64,000 nucleotides of DNA from Streptomyces spinoverrucosus. Its GTDB lineage: Bacteria > Actinomycetota > Actinomycetes > Streptomycetales > Streptomycetaceae. The stretch covers positions 1 through 64,000 of the forward strand of contig NZ_BJND01000033.1 in NCBI RefSeq assembly GCF_006539505.1, read 5' to 3'. Both the position numbers and the translations under genes were made by a program. The notes under the pieces are model-generated. The model saw only the letters and a list, made by a program, of their open reading frames with translations, made no database searches and was not told the DNA's origin. Shown piece after piece: positions 9,457 to 18,798 of this stretch (position 1 is its first letter; each line of letters begins with the position of its first letter).

Positions 9457-11691
9457 ATGGAACCGACCGAGAGCGCCGCCCCGTACTCACGGCTGCGCCG
9501 GATGGCCGGCGCCTGGCGAGGGGGCCTCCGTTCTGCCTGGCGTGCGAGTGCCGCGGCGACGAGGGACACCGACGCCGGGCAGCGCATCGTGCCGGCCGGA
9601 TGCGACGCCGCCGCCCTCACCGCCGGGCACGCCCCAGGACTGCCAGGAGTCGACGCCGAACGGCACCTGTCCTGGCCCGCGCTGCCCGCGGCGGTCGTCG
9701 CGGCCGCCGGGTTCGCCCTCGGCGCCGGATTCCTGCGGGCGTTCACCGGCCACCACCCGCTCTTCCCGTCCGGCACGGCCGGCTGGTCGCTGGCCGTGCT
9801 GACCGGCATCATCGTCGGCCACCTGGTCGCGCTCGGCCGCGCCCGCTGGTGGGGCGGCACCGGCTCCGGCGCCGCGCTCACCCTCGCCGTCCTGCTGCTG
9901 TACGGCTGGGTGCCCGCCGGGCTGGTCAGCCTCACCGTCGTCGTCCTGGTCGGCATAGCCCGGCGGCACCGCTGGCGGCAGGGCGTGCTGCACGGCGCGG
10001 TGGACATCCTCGGCATCGGCGCCGGCGCCCTCCTGCTGGCCGCCTTCGGCCGCGTACCGTCCGTCGAGACCCCCTGGCACCCCGCCACCTGGTCCCTCTA
10101 CACCGCCACCGAGGTCATCCTGGTCGCGACCGCCTACCTCGCGGTCTCGCGCACCCTGCTGTGGTACCTGCACGCGCCCCGCCCCGGCGGACTGCCCACC
10201 ATCGCCCGCACCGCCCTGGTCCGGCACGGCCTGGTCGCGGTCGCACTGCTCGGCATCGCACCCCTGATCTGTGTGGTCGCCGTCGCCAAGCCGATCCTGC
10301 TGCCGCTGTTCGCCATCCCCCTGATCGCCCTCGACTCCACCCTGTGGATAGCCCGCGCCCGCGCGGAGGAGCAACTGCGCGATCCGCTCACCGGGCTCCC
10401 CAACCGCCAGTGGCTCCTGGAGCGCATCTGGACCGCACTCGACGACGCCGAGCGCATCGACGCCCGCGCCGCCCTGATGCTGATCGACCTGGACCGGTTC
10501 CGATCGGTCAACGACACCCTCGGTCATCTCGCCGGTGACCGGCTGCTGCTGCAGACCGCCGACCGGCTGCGGCTGGCCCTGCCGCGCGGGGCGGAGGCCG
10601 CCCGGCTCGGCGGAGACGAGTTCGCCGTGTTACTCCCGGTCGCCGACTCCACGACGTCCGCCACGAGGATCGCCCGCGGCCTGGTCACCGCGCTCAGCTC
10701 CCCGATCGACCTCGACGGCCTCACCCTCGTGCTGGAGGCCAGCGCCGGCGTCGCCGTCTTCCCCGACCACGCCCTCGACGCCGAGGGCCTGCTGCGCCGC
10801 GCGGACGTGGCGATGTACCAGGCGAAACGCGACCGTACGGGGGTGGAGGTGTACGAGTCCAAGCGGGACTCCAACACCCCGGACCGGCTCGGTCTTCTCG
10901 CCGACCTGCGCCGCGCGCTGGACGCGCACGAGGTCGAGCTGCACTACCAGCCCAAGGTGCGCTTCGACGGGCAGGTGGCCGGTCTTGAGGCGCTGGTGCG
11001 GTGGGTGCACCCGGAGCGCGGGAAGGTGCCGCCGGACGAGTTCATCGCGATCGCCGAGTCGTCCGGGCTGATGCCGCAGCTGACGGAGTACGTGCTGGAG
11101 ACGGCGCTCGGGCAGGTGGCGCAGTGGCGGTCGCAGGGGCTGTTCGTGCCGGTCGCGGTGAATGTGTCCCCGCGTGACGTGCACACTCCCGGCTTCGCGG
11201 GCTCGGTCGCTGCGCGCCTCGCCCGGCACGGAGTGCCCGCGGGAGCGCTCCAACTGGAGATAACGGAACACGTACTCCTTGAGGACCCGCAGCGGGCGGC
11301 CGACACGCTCGCCGGGCTGACCGGGCACGGCGTGAAGATGTCGCTGGACGACTTCGGCACGGGGTACTCCTCGCTCGTCCACCTCAAGCGGCTGCCGGTG
11401 AGTGAGCTGAAGATCGACCGTTCGTTCGTGGCACGGCTGGCGGTCGACGCGGAGGACGCGGAGATCGTGCGGTGCACCGTCGACCTGGCGCATTCGCTGG
11501 GGCTGCTCGTGGTCGCCGAGGGGGTCGAGGACGACGAGACGTGGGAGCGGCTGCGGGATCTGCGGTGCGATGCCGTGCAGGGGTGGCTGGTCGCCGCGGC
11601 GATGCCTCCTGAGGAGACGACGGCTTGGTTGCGGGCTCGGGGGGCCAGGGGGTGGCAGCGGCCGAAGGCCGCCTTGCCTGCGGCCGACTGA
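9457..11691 (+). CDS. rmdB: Membrane GGDEF-EAL cyclic-di-GMP protein, RmdB-like
   Basis: The 744-residue protein has a multi-pass membrane region (about residues 70-300). A GGDEF domain follows (DPLTGLPNRQW near 308, intact RLGGDEF near 383-389), then an EAL domain (YQPKVRF near 496, intact GLEALVRW near 510, DDFGTGYSSL, KIDRSF). Both catalytic signatures are present, so synthesis and breakdown are both possible. Its position between ligA and gatC matches S. coelicolor SCO5495 (RmdB, a phosphodiesterase), from memory. ATG 9457 has GAGAGGGA nearby; an in-frame leaderless GTG at 9313, behind TACTGT, would add 48 residues. A TTA codon at 10630-10632, right after the GGDEF motif, predicts bldA dependence. 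Confidence 0.9.
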   Translation: MEPTESAAPYSRLRRMAGAWRGGLRSAWRASAAATRDTDAGQRIVPAGCDAAALTAGHAPGLPGVDAERHLSWPALPAAVVAAAGFALGAGFLRAFTGHHPLFPSGTAGWSLAVLTGIIVGHLVALGRARWWGGTGSGAALTLAVLLLYGWVPAGLVSLTVVVLVGIARRHRWRQGVLHGAVDILGIGAGALLLAAFGRVPSVETPWHPATWSLYTATEVILVATAYLAVSRTLLWYLHAPRPGGLPTIARTALVRHGLVAVALLGIAPLICVVAVAKPILLPLFAIPLIALDSTLWIARARAEEQLRDPLTGLPNRQWLLERIWTALDDAERIDARAALMLIDLDRFRSVNDTLGHLAGDRLLLQTADRLRLALPRGAEAARLGGDEFAVLLPVADSTTSATRIARGLVTALSSPIDLDGLTLVLEASAGVAVFPDHALDAEGLLRRADVAMYQAKRDRTGVEVYESKRDSNTPDRLGLLADLRRALDAHEVELHYQPKVRFDGQVAGLEALVRWVHPERGKVPPDEFIAIAESSGLMPQLTEYVLETALGQVAQWRSQGLFVPVAVNVSPRDVHTPGFAGSVAARLARHGVPAGALQLEITEHVLLEDPQRAADTLAGLTGHGVKMSLDDFGTGYSSLVHLKRLPVSELKIDRSFVARLAVDAEDAEIVRCTVDLAHSLGLLVVAEGVEDDETWERLRDLRCDAVQGWLVAAAMPPEETTAWLRARGARGWQRPKAALPAAD

Positions 11692-11700
11692 ACTTCCATG

Positions 11701-11752
11701 GGTAGTGCCGGGTACTGAAGTCGTTTGGTAGTGCCGGGTACTGAAGTCGTTC
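11701..11752. repeat. Tandem 26-bp direct duplication
   Basis: Two copies of a 26-bp unit beginning GGTAGTGCCGGGTACTGAAG lie head to tail (11701-11726 and 11727-11752) and differ only in the last base. They begin just after the stop of the GGDEF-EAL gene. No gene or terminator role is evident. Confidence 0.9.
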
Positions 11753-11759
11753 GGCTGCG

Positions 11760-11803
11760 GCGGCGTCGTGGTTGATCGCGCAGTTCCCCGCGCCCCTTAA
11801 GGG
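11760..11803. repeat. Dispersed Streptomyces intergenic repeat
   Basis: The stretch containing GGTTGATCGCGCAGTTCCCC and GCGCCCCTTAAGGGCG resembles a short intergenic repeat that I recognise from many Streptomyces chromosomes. The GCGCCCCTTAAGGGCG part can form a small stem. Recognition is from memory and was not searched. Confidence 0.5.
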
Positions 11804-11913
11804 CGTGGCTGCACCGTCTCTCAGAGAGCTGCTGTTAACCGTTTCACTGTCACCCCTCCCCGCCCCATAGGATTGAGGCCAAACCACACACACTCACCCC
11901 AGAGGATCGCTGC

Positions 11914-12210
11914 ATGCCTGGCATCACGCGCGAGGAGGTCGCCCACCTCGCCCGGCTGGCGCGTCTGGAGCTGAAGCCCGAAGAGCTTGACCACTTCGCC
12001 GGCCAGCTGGACGACATCATCGGCGCGGTCGCCCGCGTCAGCGAGGTCGCCGACCAAGACGTACCGCCGACCTCGCACCCGCTCCCGTTGACGAACGTCA
12101 TGCGCCCGGACGAGGTCCGCCCGTCGCTCACCCCCGAGCAGGCGCTCTCCGGCGCCCCGGCCCAGGAGCAGCAGCGTTTCAAGGTGCCGCAGATCCTGGG
12201 GGAGGAGTAA
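11914..12210 (+). CDS. gatC: Asp-tRNA(Asn)/Glu-tRNA(Gln) amidotransferase subunit C
   Basis: The 98-residue GatC subunit wraps around GatA and stabilises the GatCAB complex, which amidates mischarged Glu-tRNA(Gln) and Asp-tRNA(Asn). [17 protein letters not shown] at the N-terminus and the C-terminal stretch [20 protein letters not shown] are the family landmarks. ATG 11914 is preceded by AGAGGA at 11901-11906. It begins the gatC-gatA-small ORF-gatB operon, with gatA 5 bp downstream. Confidence 0.97.
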   Translation: MPGITREEVAHLARLARLELKPEELDHFAGQLDDIIGAVARVSEVADQDVPPTSHPLPLTNVMRPDEVRPSLTPEQALSGAPAQEQQRFKVPQILGEE

Positions 12211-12215
12211 TCCGC

Positions 12216-13712
12216 ATGACGGACGCAATCATCAAGCTCACCGCCGCCGAGATCGCCGCGAGGATCGCCTCCGGCGAGCTCACGGCCGTCGAGGTCACCG
12301 AGGCCCACCTGGCCCGCATCGAGGCCGTCGACGAGAAGGTGCACGCCTTCCTGCACATCGACCGCGAGGGCGCCCTCGCCCAGGCCCGTGCCGTCGACGA
12401 GAAGCGGGCCAAGGGGGAGAAGCTCGGGCCGCTGGCCGGCGTTCCCCTCGCGCTCAAGGACATCTTCACCACCGAGGGCGTTCCCACCACCGTCGGCTCC
12501 AAGATCCTGGAAGGGTGGATTCCGCCGTACGACGCCACCCTCACCAAGAAGCTGAAGGACGCCGACGTCGTCATCCTCGGCAAGACCAACATGGACGAGT
12601 TCGCCATGGGGTCCTCGACCGAGAACAGCGCGTACGGGCCCACCGGCAACCCCTGGGACCTCACCCGTATCCCGGGCGGCTCCGGCGGCGGTTCCTCCGC
12701 CGCGCTGGCCTCGTTCCAGGCCCCGCTCGCCATCGGCACCGACACCGGCGGCTCCATCCGTCAGCCGGCCGCCGTCACCGGCACGGTCGGCGTGAAGCCG
12801 ACGTACGGGGCCGTCTCCCGGTACGGCATGGTGGCGTTCTCCTCCTCCCTCGACCAGGGCGGGCCCTGCGCCCGTACGGTCCTGGACGCGGCCCTGCTGC
12901 ACGAGGTGATCGCCGGGCACGACCCGCTCGACTCCACCTCCATCGACGCCCCGGTCCCGCCGGTCGTCGAGGCCGCCCGCAACGGCAGCGTCGCCGGGAT
13001 GCGCGTCGGCGTCGTCAAGCAGTTCCGCGGCGAGGGCTACCAGGCCGGCGTGATCCAGCGCTTCGACGAGTCCGTGACCCTCCTCAAGGAGCTGGGCGCG
13101 GAGATCGTCGAGCTGGACTGCCCGTCCTTCGACCTCGCGCTGTCGGCGTACTACCTGATCGCCCCGAGCGAGTGCTCCAGCAACCTCGCCCGCTTCGACG
13201 GCCTGCGCTACGGCCTGCGTACCGGCGACGACGGCTCGCACTCCGCCGAGGAGGTCACCTCGCTGACCCGCGAGGCCGGCTTCGGCGCCGAGGTCAAGCG
13301 GCGCATCATGCTCGGCACATACGCCCTGTCGAGCGGCTACTACGACGCGTACTACGGCAGCGCCCAGAAGGTCCGTACGCTGATCAAGCAGGACTTCGAC
13401 AAGGCGTTCGAGCAGGTCGATGTGATCGTCTCACCGACCACGCCCACCACCGCCTTCCCGATCGGTGAGCGTGCCGACGACCCGATGGCGATGTACCTCG
13501 CGGACCTGTGCACCATCCCGACCAACCTGGCGGGCAACGCGGCCATGTCCCTGCCCTGCGGCCTCGCCCCGGAGGACAACCTCCCGGTCGGCCTGCAGAT
13601 CATCGCCCCGGCGATGCAGGACGACCGCCTTTACAAGGTGGGCGCCGCCGTCGAGGCCGCCTTCGTGGAAAAGTGGGGGCACCCGCTCCTGGAGGAGGCT
13701 CCGTCGCTGTGA
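12216..13712 (+). CDS. gatA: Asp-tRNA(Asn)/Glu-tRNA(Gln) amidotransferase subunit A
   Basis: The 498-residue amidase-signature subunit releases ammonia from glutamine for transfer in GatB. The Ser-cisSer-Lys triad is visible: lysine in PLALKDIF near residue 80, the [11 protein letters not shown] loop near 153, and the nucleophile region [12 protein letters not shown] near 174. The length is normal. It overlaps the next small gene by the four bases GTGA, so that gene is probably translationally coupled. Confidence 0.98.
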   Translation: MTDAIIKLTAAEIAARIASGELTAVEVTEAHLARIEAVDEKVHAFLHIDREGALAQARAVDEKRAKGEKLGPLAGVPLALKDIFTTEGVPTTVGSKILEGWIPPYDATLTKKLKDADVVILGKTNMDEFAMGSSTENSAYGPTGNPWDLTRIPGGSGGGSSAALASFQAPLAIGTDTGGSIRQPAAVTGTVGVKPTYGAVSRYGMVAFSSSLDQGGPCARTVLDAALLHEVIAGHDPLDSTSIDAPVPPVVEAARNGSVAGMRVGVVKQFRGEGYQAGVIQRFDESVTLLKELGAEIVELDCPSFDLALSAYYLIAPSECSSNLARFDGLRYGLRTGDDGSHSAEEVTSLTREAGFGAEVKRRIMLGTYALSSGYYDAYYGSAQKVRTLIKQDFDKAFEQVDVIVSPTTPTTAFPIGERADDPMAMYLADLCTIPTNLAGNAAMSLPCGLAPEDNLPVGLQIIAPAMQDDRLYKVGAAVEAAFVEKWGHPLLEEAPSL

Positions 13713-13948
13713 GTGCACTGTCCAAGGCCAAGGGCTTCAAGAAGTCGAAGTCCGGTACGTACCTGTCCATGGCCGCCACCGCGTTCGGCGCGATCGGCGT
13801 CGCCAAGCAGATCAAGAAGGCCCGTGCCGAGAACGACACGCTGCGGCTCGTCGACGCCGTCGTCACCGCCGCCGGCGTCGTCACCGGCCTCGCCATGCTC
13901 TACCGCGAGCTGAAGCGGCTGGGCGACGACGACGTCCTGCTGGGCTGA
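13709..13948 (+). CDS. Small conserved-looking protein embedded in the gat operon (79 aa)
   Basis: A GTG at 13709 overlaps the gatA stop (GTGA) and is preceded by GGAGGAGG at 13691-13698, so translation from it is likely. The product [18 protein letters not shown]... is strongly basic at the N-terminus and has a hydrophobic segment ([19 protein letters not shown], about residues 47-65), suggesting a single-pass or peripheral membrane protein. I do not recognise a family. gatB starts 15 bp downstream. An additional subunit or a bystander in the tRNA amidation operon are both possible. Confidence 0.8.
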   Translation: MSALSKAKGFKKSKSGTYLSMAATAFGAIGVAKQIKKARAENDTLRLVDAVVTAAGVVTGLAMLYRELKRLGDDDVLLG

Positions 13949-13963
13949 GAGGGAAGTTTCACC

Positions 13964-15478
13964 GTGACCACCACGACCGACCTGGTGTCGTACGAGGACG
14001 CGCTGGCGTCGTACGACCCCGTCATGGGCCTTGAGGTCCATGTCGAACTCGGCACCAAGACCAAGATGTTCTGCGGCTGTTCGACCGCGCTCGGCGCCGA
14101 CCCGAACACCCAGACCTGCCCCGTCTGCCTCGGCCTGCCCGGCGCGCTCCCGGTCATGAACAAGACCGGCGTCGAGTCGGCCATCAAGATCGGCCTCGCG
14201 CTGAACTGCGAGATCGCCGAGTGGTGCCGCTTCGCCCGGAAGAACTACTTCTATCCGGACATGCCGAAGAACTTCCAGACCTCCCAGTACGACGAGCCGA
14301 TCGCCTTCAACGGCTACCTCGACGTACAGCTGGAGGACGGCACCACCTTCCGCGTGGAGATCGAGCGCGCCCACATGGAGGAGGACACCGGCAAGTCCAC
14401 GCACGTGGGCGGCGCGACGGGCCGGATCCACGGCGCCTTGCACTCGCTGCTGGACTACAACCGCGCCGGCATCCCGCTCATCGAGATCGTCACCAAGCCG
14501 ATCGTCGGAGCGGGCGAGCGTGCTCCCGAGGTGGCGAAGGCGTACGTCCGTGAGCTGCGCGAGCTGATCCGCGCGCTCGGCGTGTCCGAGGCCCGCATGG
14601 AGATGGGCCAGATGCGCTGCGACGTGAACCTGTCGCTGATGCCCAAGGACGCCGACAAGTTCGGCACGCGCTCCGAGACCAAGAACGTCAACTCGCTGCG
14701 CTCCGTGGAGCGTGCGGTGCGCTTCGAGATCCAGCGGCACGCGGCCGTGCTCGGCGACGGCGGCACGGTGATCCAGGAGACCCGGCACTTCCACGAGGAC
14801 ACGGGGACGACGACCTCGGGCCGTACGAAGGAGGAGGCCGAGGACTACCGGTACTTCCCCGAGCCGGACCTGGTGCCCGTGGCCCCGTCCCGGGAGTGGG
14901 TCGAGGAGATCCGCGCCTCGCTGCCGGAGCTGCCGCTGGTGCGCCGCAACCGGCTGCGCGAGGAGTGGGGCATCTCCGCCACGGACATGCAGGCGATCCT
15001 CAACGCCGGTGCGCTGGACCCGATCGTCGCCACGATCGACGCCGGTGCCGACGCGGCCGCCGCCCGCAAGTGGTGGATGGGTGAACTGGCCCGCAGCGCC
15101 AACGAGTCGGGCAAGGCGCTCGACGAGCTGGCGATCACTCCGGCCCAGGTCGCGCGGGTCGCCGAGCTGGTCTCGAAGGGCGACCTGAACGACAAGCTGG
15201 CCCGCCAGGTCATCGAGGGCGTCCTCGCGGGCGAAGGCACCCCGGACGAGGTCGTCGACAAGCGCGGCCTGAAGGTCGTCTCCGACGAGGGCGCGCTCAC
15301 CGCCGCCGTCGACGAGGCCATCGCCGGCAACCCGGGCGTCGCGGACAAGATCCGCGGCGGCAAGGTGGCCGCGGCCGGCGCCCTGGTCGGCGCGGTCATG
15401 AAGGCGACCCGGGGCCAGGCCGACGCGGCCCGCGTCAAGGAGCTGATCCTGCAGAAGCTGGGCGTCAGCGAGGGCTGA
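13964..15478 (+). CDS. gatB: Asp-tRNA(Asn)/Glu-tRNA(Gln) amidotransferase subunit B
   Basis: The 504-residue GatB subunit activates the misacylated tRNA with ATP and completes amidation with ammonia channelled from GatA. Landmarks are [21 protein letters not shown] near residues 17-37, [15 protein letters not shown] near 50, and YRYFPEPDL near 295. The C-terminal helical YqeY-like tail ends [16 protein letters not shown]. The GTG start is preceded by GAGGGA at 13949-13954. It closes the operon, and a hairpin follows 10 bp after the stop. Confidence 0.98.
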   Translation: MTTTTDLVSYEDALASYDPVMGLEVHVELGTKTKMFCGCSTALGADPNTQTCPVCLGLPGALPVMNKTGVESAIKIGLALNCEIAEWCRFARKNYFYPDMPKNFQTSQYDEPIAFNGYLDVQLEDGTTFRVEIERAHMEEDTGKSTHVGGATGRIHGALHSLLDYNRAGIPLIEIVTKPIVGAGERAPEVAKAYVRELRELIRALGVSEARMEMGQMRCDVNLSLMPKDADKFGTRSETKNVNSLRSVERAVRFEIQRHAAVLGDGGTVIQETRHFHEDTGTTTSGRTKEEAEDYRYFPEPDLVPVAPSREWVEEIRASLPELPLVRRNRLREEWGISATDMQAILNAGALDPIVATIDAGADAAAARKWWMGELARSANESGKALDELAITPAQVARVAELVSKGDLNDKLARQVIEGVLAGEGTPDEVVDKRGLKVVSDEGALTAAVDEAIAGNPGVADKIRGGKVAAAGALVGAVMKATRGQADAARVKELILQKLGVSEG

Positions 15479-15487
15479 GCAACGACC

Positions 15488-15521
15488 AAGGGGGGTGCAT
15501 CGGTCTCGGTGCACCTCCCTT
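15488..15521 (+). terminator. Hairpin after gatB
   Basis: AAGGGGGGTGCA (15488-15499) pairs with TGCACCTCCCTT (15510-15521), 11 of 12 pairs, around a 10-nt loop. There is no U-tract, but it sits 10 bp after the gatB stop between convergent genes, so it probably ends transcription or protects the 3' end. Confidence 0.6.
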
Positions 15522-15575
15522 GGTGTGTCCGCCCTTTGGTGTGTCCCCCTTTGGTGTGCCCCCCTTGGTGTGTCA
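15520..15575. repeat. Short tandem repeat TTGGTGTGTCCNCCC x4
   Basis: Four units beginning TTGGTGTG start at 15520, 15536, 15551 and 15565, so unit length shrinks 16, 15, 14. The array fills the gap between the gatB hairpin and the stop of the convergent methyltransferase gene and overlaps that stop by a few bases. Confidence 0.85.
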
Positions 15576-16352
15576 CAACGGCCGCTGCCCCACCAGTCGT
15601 ACGAAGCCCAGCGCGCGGCCCTCGTCCGCCCGCAGCATCTCGCCGACCCGGCGGGACATCGTGCGATGGAACTCCTCCGGGCTCTCCTCGGCGACCACGT
15701 CGCACCACAGCAGCCAGTCCCGCCAGCCGTCGTCCAGCCAGTCGGCGGCCTCGACCTCGACAGCGCCGCCGCGGGTCCAGTGGCGTCGCCACCAGTCGGC
15801 GGAGTGGAAGCACCAGAAGTCGGGCTCCCACCATGGTCTGAGATGCTCGGGCGGCTCCGTGCCGTCCGGTTCGTCCCGCAGTGCGGGCACGACGACACCG
15901 ATCCGCCCGCCGGGCTTCACCAGCCGCGTCAAGGTGGGCAGGTAGAGGTCGTCGGTGCCGAAGTACTGATACGCGTCGATGCTCACGATCGCGTCGAACG
16001 TGTCCTCGCCGAACGGCAGGTCGTGCGCCTCGGCGTGCACCGGCAGCACCCGGTCGGCGACGCCCGCCGCGGCGAGCCGCTCGGCGTTCTCGTCGGGCTT
16101 GATCCACAGGTCGGCGGCGGTGACCTGGACGTCGTACTCCCGGGCGAGGAAGACCGAGGTGAGCGCGCGGCCGCAGCCCAGGTCGAGCACACGCGCGCGT
16201 GGGGGCAGGGAATCGAGGCCGAGCGCGGGGGCCAGCCACTCCAGCAGCCACAGCGGGTTCGGGCCCATCTGATGGTCGACGACCCAGCGCGCGTCGTACT
16301 GGTTGCTGCGCGGGTAGCGGTCGTGGATGAGTCGCTCAGTGAGATCAGGCAT
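15573..16352 (-). CDS. SAM-dependent class I methyltransferase
   Basis: The 259-residue product has SAM motif I (VLDLGCGRALTS) near residue 54, motif II (VTAADLW) near 77, an acidic region after AHDLPFGEDTFDAIVSIDAYQYFG near 110-130, and post-motif VKPGGRIGVVVP near 145. This is the usual Rossmann methyltransferase order. A Trp-rich C-terminal half (PWWEPDFWCFHSADWWRRHW) may form the substrate pocket. The substrate is unknown. It is convergent with gatB and divergent from the MMPL exporter. Confidence 0.88.
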   Translation of the reverse strand: MPDLTERLIHDRYPRSNQYDARWVVDHQMGPNPLWLLEWLAPALGLDSLPPRARVLDLGCGRALTSVFLAREYDVQVTAADLWIKPDENAERLAAAGVADRVLPVHAEAHDLPFGEDTFDAIVSIDAYQYFGTDDLYLPTLTRLVKPGGRIGVVVPALRDEPDGTEPPEHLRPWWEPDFWCFHSADWWRRHWTRGGAVEVEAADWLDDGWRDWLLWCDVVAEESPEEFHRTMSRRVGEMLRADEGRALGFVRLVGQRPL

Positions 16353-16388
16353 AGACAGAGTTCACCCGATTGTCCTGTGAGCTGCCTC

Positions 16389-16447
16389 CCACTCTTGTGA
16401 ATAAACACACGAAACGACCAAACGATCATTTCTCCCTGTAAGAGTGG
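16389..16447. repeat. Inverted repeat flanking an A+T-rich patch
   Basis: CCACTCTT at 16389-16396 and AAGAGTGG at 16440-16447 are perfect inverted copies around 43 bp of unusually A+T-rich DNA (GAATAAACACACGAAACG and CAAACGATCATTTCT are part of it). It lies between the divergent methyltransferase and MMPL genes and may hold their promoters or a regulator site. Confidence 0.5.
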
Positions 16448-16539
16448 CTGCATTGCTCATGCGTTCTTTGCGGGCCGTTCAGACTACGGACGACTGTTCC
16501 CGGTCAAAGATCCACAAGTCATATCCTGGGAGCACGTAC

Positions 16540-18798
16540 GTGGCAGCCCTCGCCCGCTGGTGTGTTCGGAACCGCTTGGTCGCTGTTCTCCTGTGGCTCC
16601 TCGCTTTCGGCGGCGTTGCCGCTGCCGCCACCGCGACCGGCACGGCGTACTCGAACGACTACCAGGTCCCCGGCACCGAATCGGGGCGGGCCGGGCAACT
16701 GCTGAAAGAGGGCTTCCCGGAGCTGGGCGGCGCTGCGGGCACGGTCGTCTGGCACACCGAGACCGGGTCCGTCCGCGCGGCCGACGTCGAACAGACGATG
16801 ACCCGCACCCTGCACGCCATCGCACAACTGCCCGGCGTGGCCACCGTGGTGAGCCCGTACGACGGTCAGGGCGCGGGCCAGATCAGCGAGGACGGCCGTA
16901 CCGCGTACGCCACGGTCGCCTTCCGCGACCAGTCCCAGGACATCGGCGAGTCCGAGGCGCGGGCCGTCGTGGACACCGCCAAGGACGCCCAGGCCGACGG
17001 GCTCCAGGTGGAGCTGGGCGGCACCGCCATCGGCCTCACCGACCCGTCCGGCGGCCATCTCGCCGAGGTCGTCGGCGTGGTGGTCGCCGCGGTCGTGCTG
17101 TTCCTCGCCTTCGGCTCGCTCGCCGCCTCCCTGCTGCCCATCGCCACCGCCCTGGTCGGCGTCGGCACCGCCTACGCCGGGATCGTGCTGCTCGGGCACG
17201 CCATGACCGTCGCCGACTTCGCGCCCATGCTGGGCATGCTGATCGGGCTAGGCGTCGGCATCGACTACGCGCTGTTCATCGTCACCCGGCACCGGCGGGG
17301 CCTGAAACGCGGCCTGGACGTCACCGAGGCGGCCACAACGGCCGTCGCCACCACGGGACGTGCGGTGGTGTTCGCGGGTGCCACCGTTTGCATCGCGCTG
17401 CTGGGGATGCTGATACTCCAGCTCGGCTTCCTCAACGGTGTGGCCATCGCCGCCTCGCTGACCGTCGTGCTCACCGTCGCGGCCTCCGTGACCCTGCTGC
17501 CCGCCCTGCTGTCCTTCATCGGCATGCGCGCGCTCAGCCGCCGCGAACGCCGCCACCTGGAGGAACACGGTCCCGAACCCGAGCTGCCCACCGGGTTCGC
17601 CGCCCGCTGGTCCGCCTTCGTCGAACGGCACCCCAAGAAGCTCGGCGCCGTCGCGCTCGCCGTCATCACGCTGCTCGCCCTGCCCACCCTCTCGCTCCGC
17701 CTCGGCACCTCCGACCAGGGCAACAACCCCGAGTCGACCACCACCAGGAAGGCCTACGACCTCCTCGCCGACGGCTTCGGACCCGGCGTCAACGGCCCCC
17801 TCACCCTCGTCACCGACATCCACGGCGCCGAGGACCGGCTCGCCGTCGACAGCCTCGGCAGCAGCCTGCGCGCCACCGAGGGGGTCGCCGCCGTGACACC
17901 GGTGACGTTCGACTCCGGCGGGCACACCGCGTACCTCACCGTCGTACCCGAGTCGTCCCCGCAGTCGGCGAGCACCAGTGACCTCGTCGACCGGCTGCGC
18001 ACCGAGGTGCTGCCGCGCGCCGAGGCCGGCACCTCGCTCGACGTGCACGTCGGCGGGGTCACGGCCGCCTACGACGACTTCGCGGAGGTGATCATCGACA
18101 AGCTGCCGCTGTTCGTCGGCGTGGTCATCGGGCTCGGCTGTGTGCTGCTGCTGCTCGCCTTCCGGTCCGTCGGCATCCCGCTGAAGGCCGCCGCGATGAA
18201 CGTCGCCGCCGTCGCCGCCTCCTTCGGGGTGGTCGTCGCGATCTTCCAGTGGGGCTGGGGCAGCGAACTGCTCGGGCTCGGCCGCGCGGGCCCGATCGAG
18301 CCCTTCCTCCCCGTGATCATGGTGTCGGTGCTCTTCGGGCTCTCCATGGACTACCAGGTCTTCCTGGTCAGCCGGATGTACGAGGAGTGGCTGGAGACCG
18401 GCGACAACCGGCGGTCCGTCCGGGTCGGCCTCGCCGAGACCAGCCGGGTGATCAACTCCGCCGCGGTCATCATGATCTCGGTCTTCCTGGCCTTCGTGCT
18501 CAGCGGCGACCGCGTGATAGCCATGTTCGGCATCGCGCTCGCCGCCGCCGTCGCCCTCGACGCGTTCGTGCTCCGTACGCTGCTGGTGCCCGCCCTGATG
18601 CACCTGCTCGGCGGCGCCAACTGGTGGCTGCCCGGCTGGCTCGACCGGCACCTGCCCCGGATCAGCATCGAGCCGCCCGAGTCCCGCGCCGAGCAGGAAA
18701 ATCTCAAGGACGTCGACGCCGAACGTGAGAAGCTCACGGACGTCGTGGACGTACTGGAGAAGGAGCGGCGTTCGGATGTACGCGATATCCCTGGGTGA
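16540..18798 (+). CDS. MMPL-family (RND-type) membrane transporter
   Basis: The 752-residue product has the RND/MMPL layout in two halves. Each half has one N-terminal helix, a periplasmic-type loop (TESGRAGQLLKEGFPELGG... and TSDQGNNPESTTTRKAYDLLADG...) and five clustered helices. The proton-relay segments GLGVGIDYALFIVTRHRRGL (about 240-260) and LFGLSMDYQVFLVSRMYEEWLETGDN (about 597-622) are both intact. MMPL proteins export lipids or hydrophobic compounds; the substrate here is unknown. GTG 16540 follows TATCCT at 16522-16527 and gives the usual MAALARWCVRNR start. The 3' end overlaps the next gene by 23 bp. Confidence 0.92.
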   Translation: MAALARWCVRNRLVAVLLWLLAFGGVAAAATATGTAYSNDYQVPGTESGRAGQLLKEGFPELGGAAGTVVWHTETGSVRAADVEQTMTRTLHAIAQLPGVATVVSPYDGQGAGQISEDGRTAYATVAFRDQSQDIGESEARAVVDTAKDAQADGLQVELGGTAIGLTDPSGGHLAEVVGVVVAAVVLFLAFGSLAASLLPIATALVGVGTAYAGIVLLGHAMTVADFAPMLGMLIGLGVGIDYALFIVTRHRRGLKRGLDVTEAATTAVATTGRAVVFAGATVCIALLGMLILQLGFLNGVAIAASLTVVLTVAASVTLLPALLSFIGMRALSRRERRHLEEHGPEPELPTGFAARWSAFVERHPKKLGAVALAVITLLALPTLSLRLGTSDQGNNPESTTTRKAYDLLADGFGPGVNGPLTLVTDIHGAEDRLAVDSLGSSLRATEGVAAVTPVTFDSGGHTAYLTVVPESSPQSASTSDLVDRLRTEVLPRAEAGTSLDVHVGGVTAAYDDFAEVIIDKLPLFVGVVIGLGCVLLLLAFRSVGIPLKAAAMNVAAVAASFGVVVAIFQWGWGSELLGLGRAGPIEPFLPVIMVSVLFGLSMDYQVFLVSRMYEEWLETGDNRRSVRVGLAETSRVINSAAVIMISVFLAFVLSGDRVIAMFGIALAAAVALDAFVLRTLLVPALMHLLGGANWWLPGWLDRHLPRISIEPPESRAEQENLKDVDAEREKLTDVVDVLEKERRSDVRDIPG

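Noticed and set aside
15520-15575. CRISPR-like array
   Set aside because: Units are 14-16 bp with no unique spacers and no cas genes nearby; simple tandem repetition.
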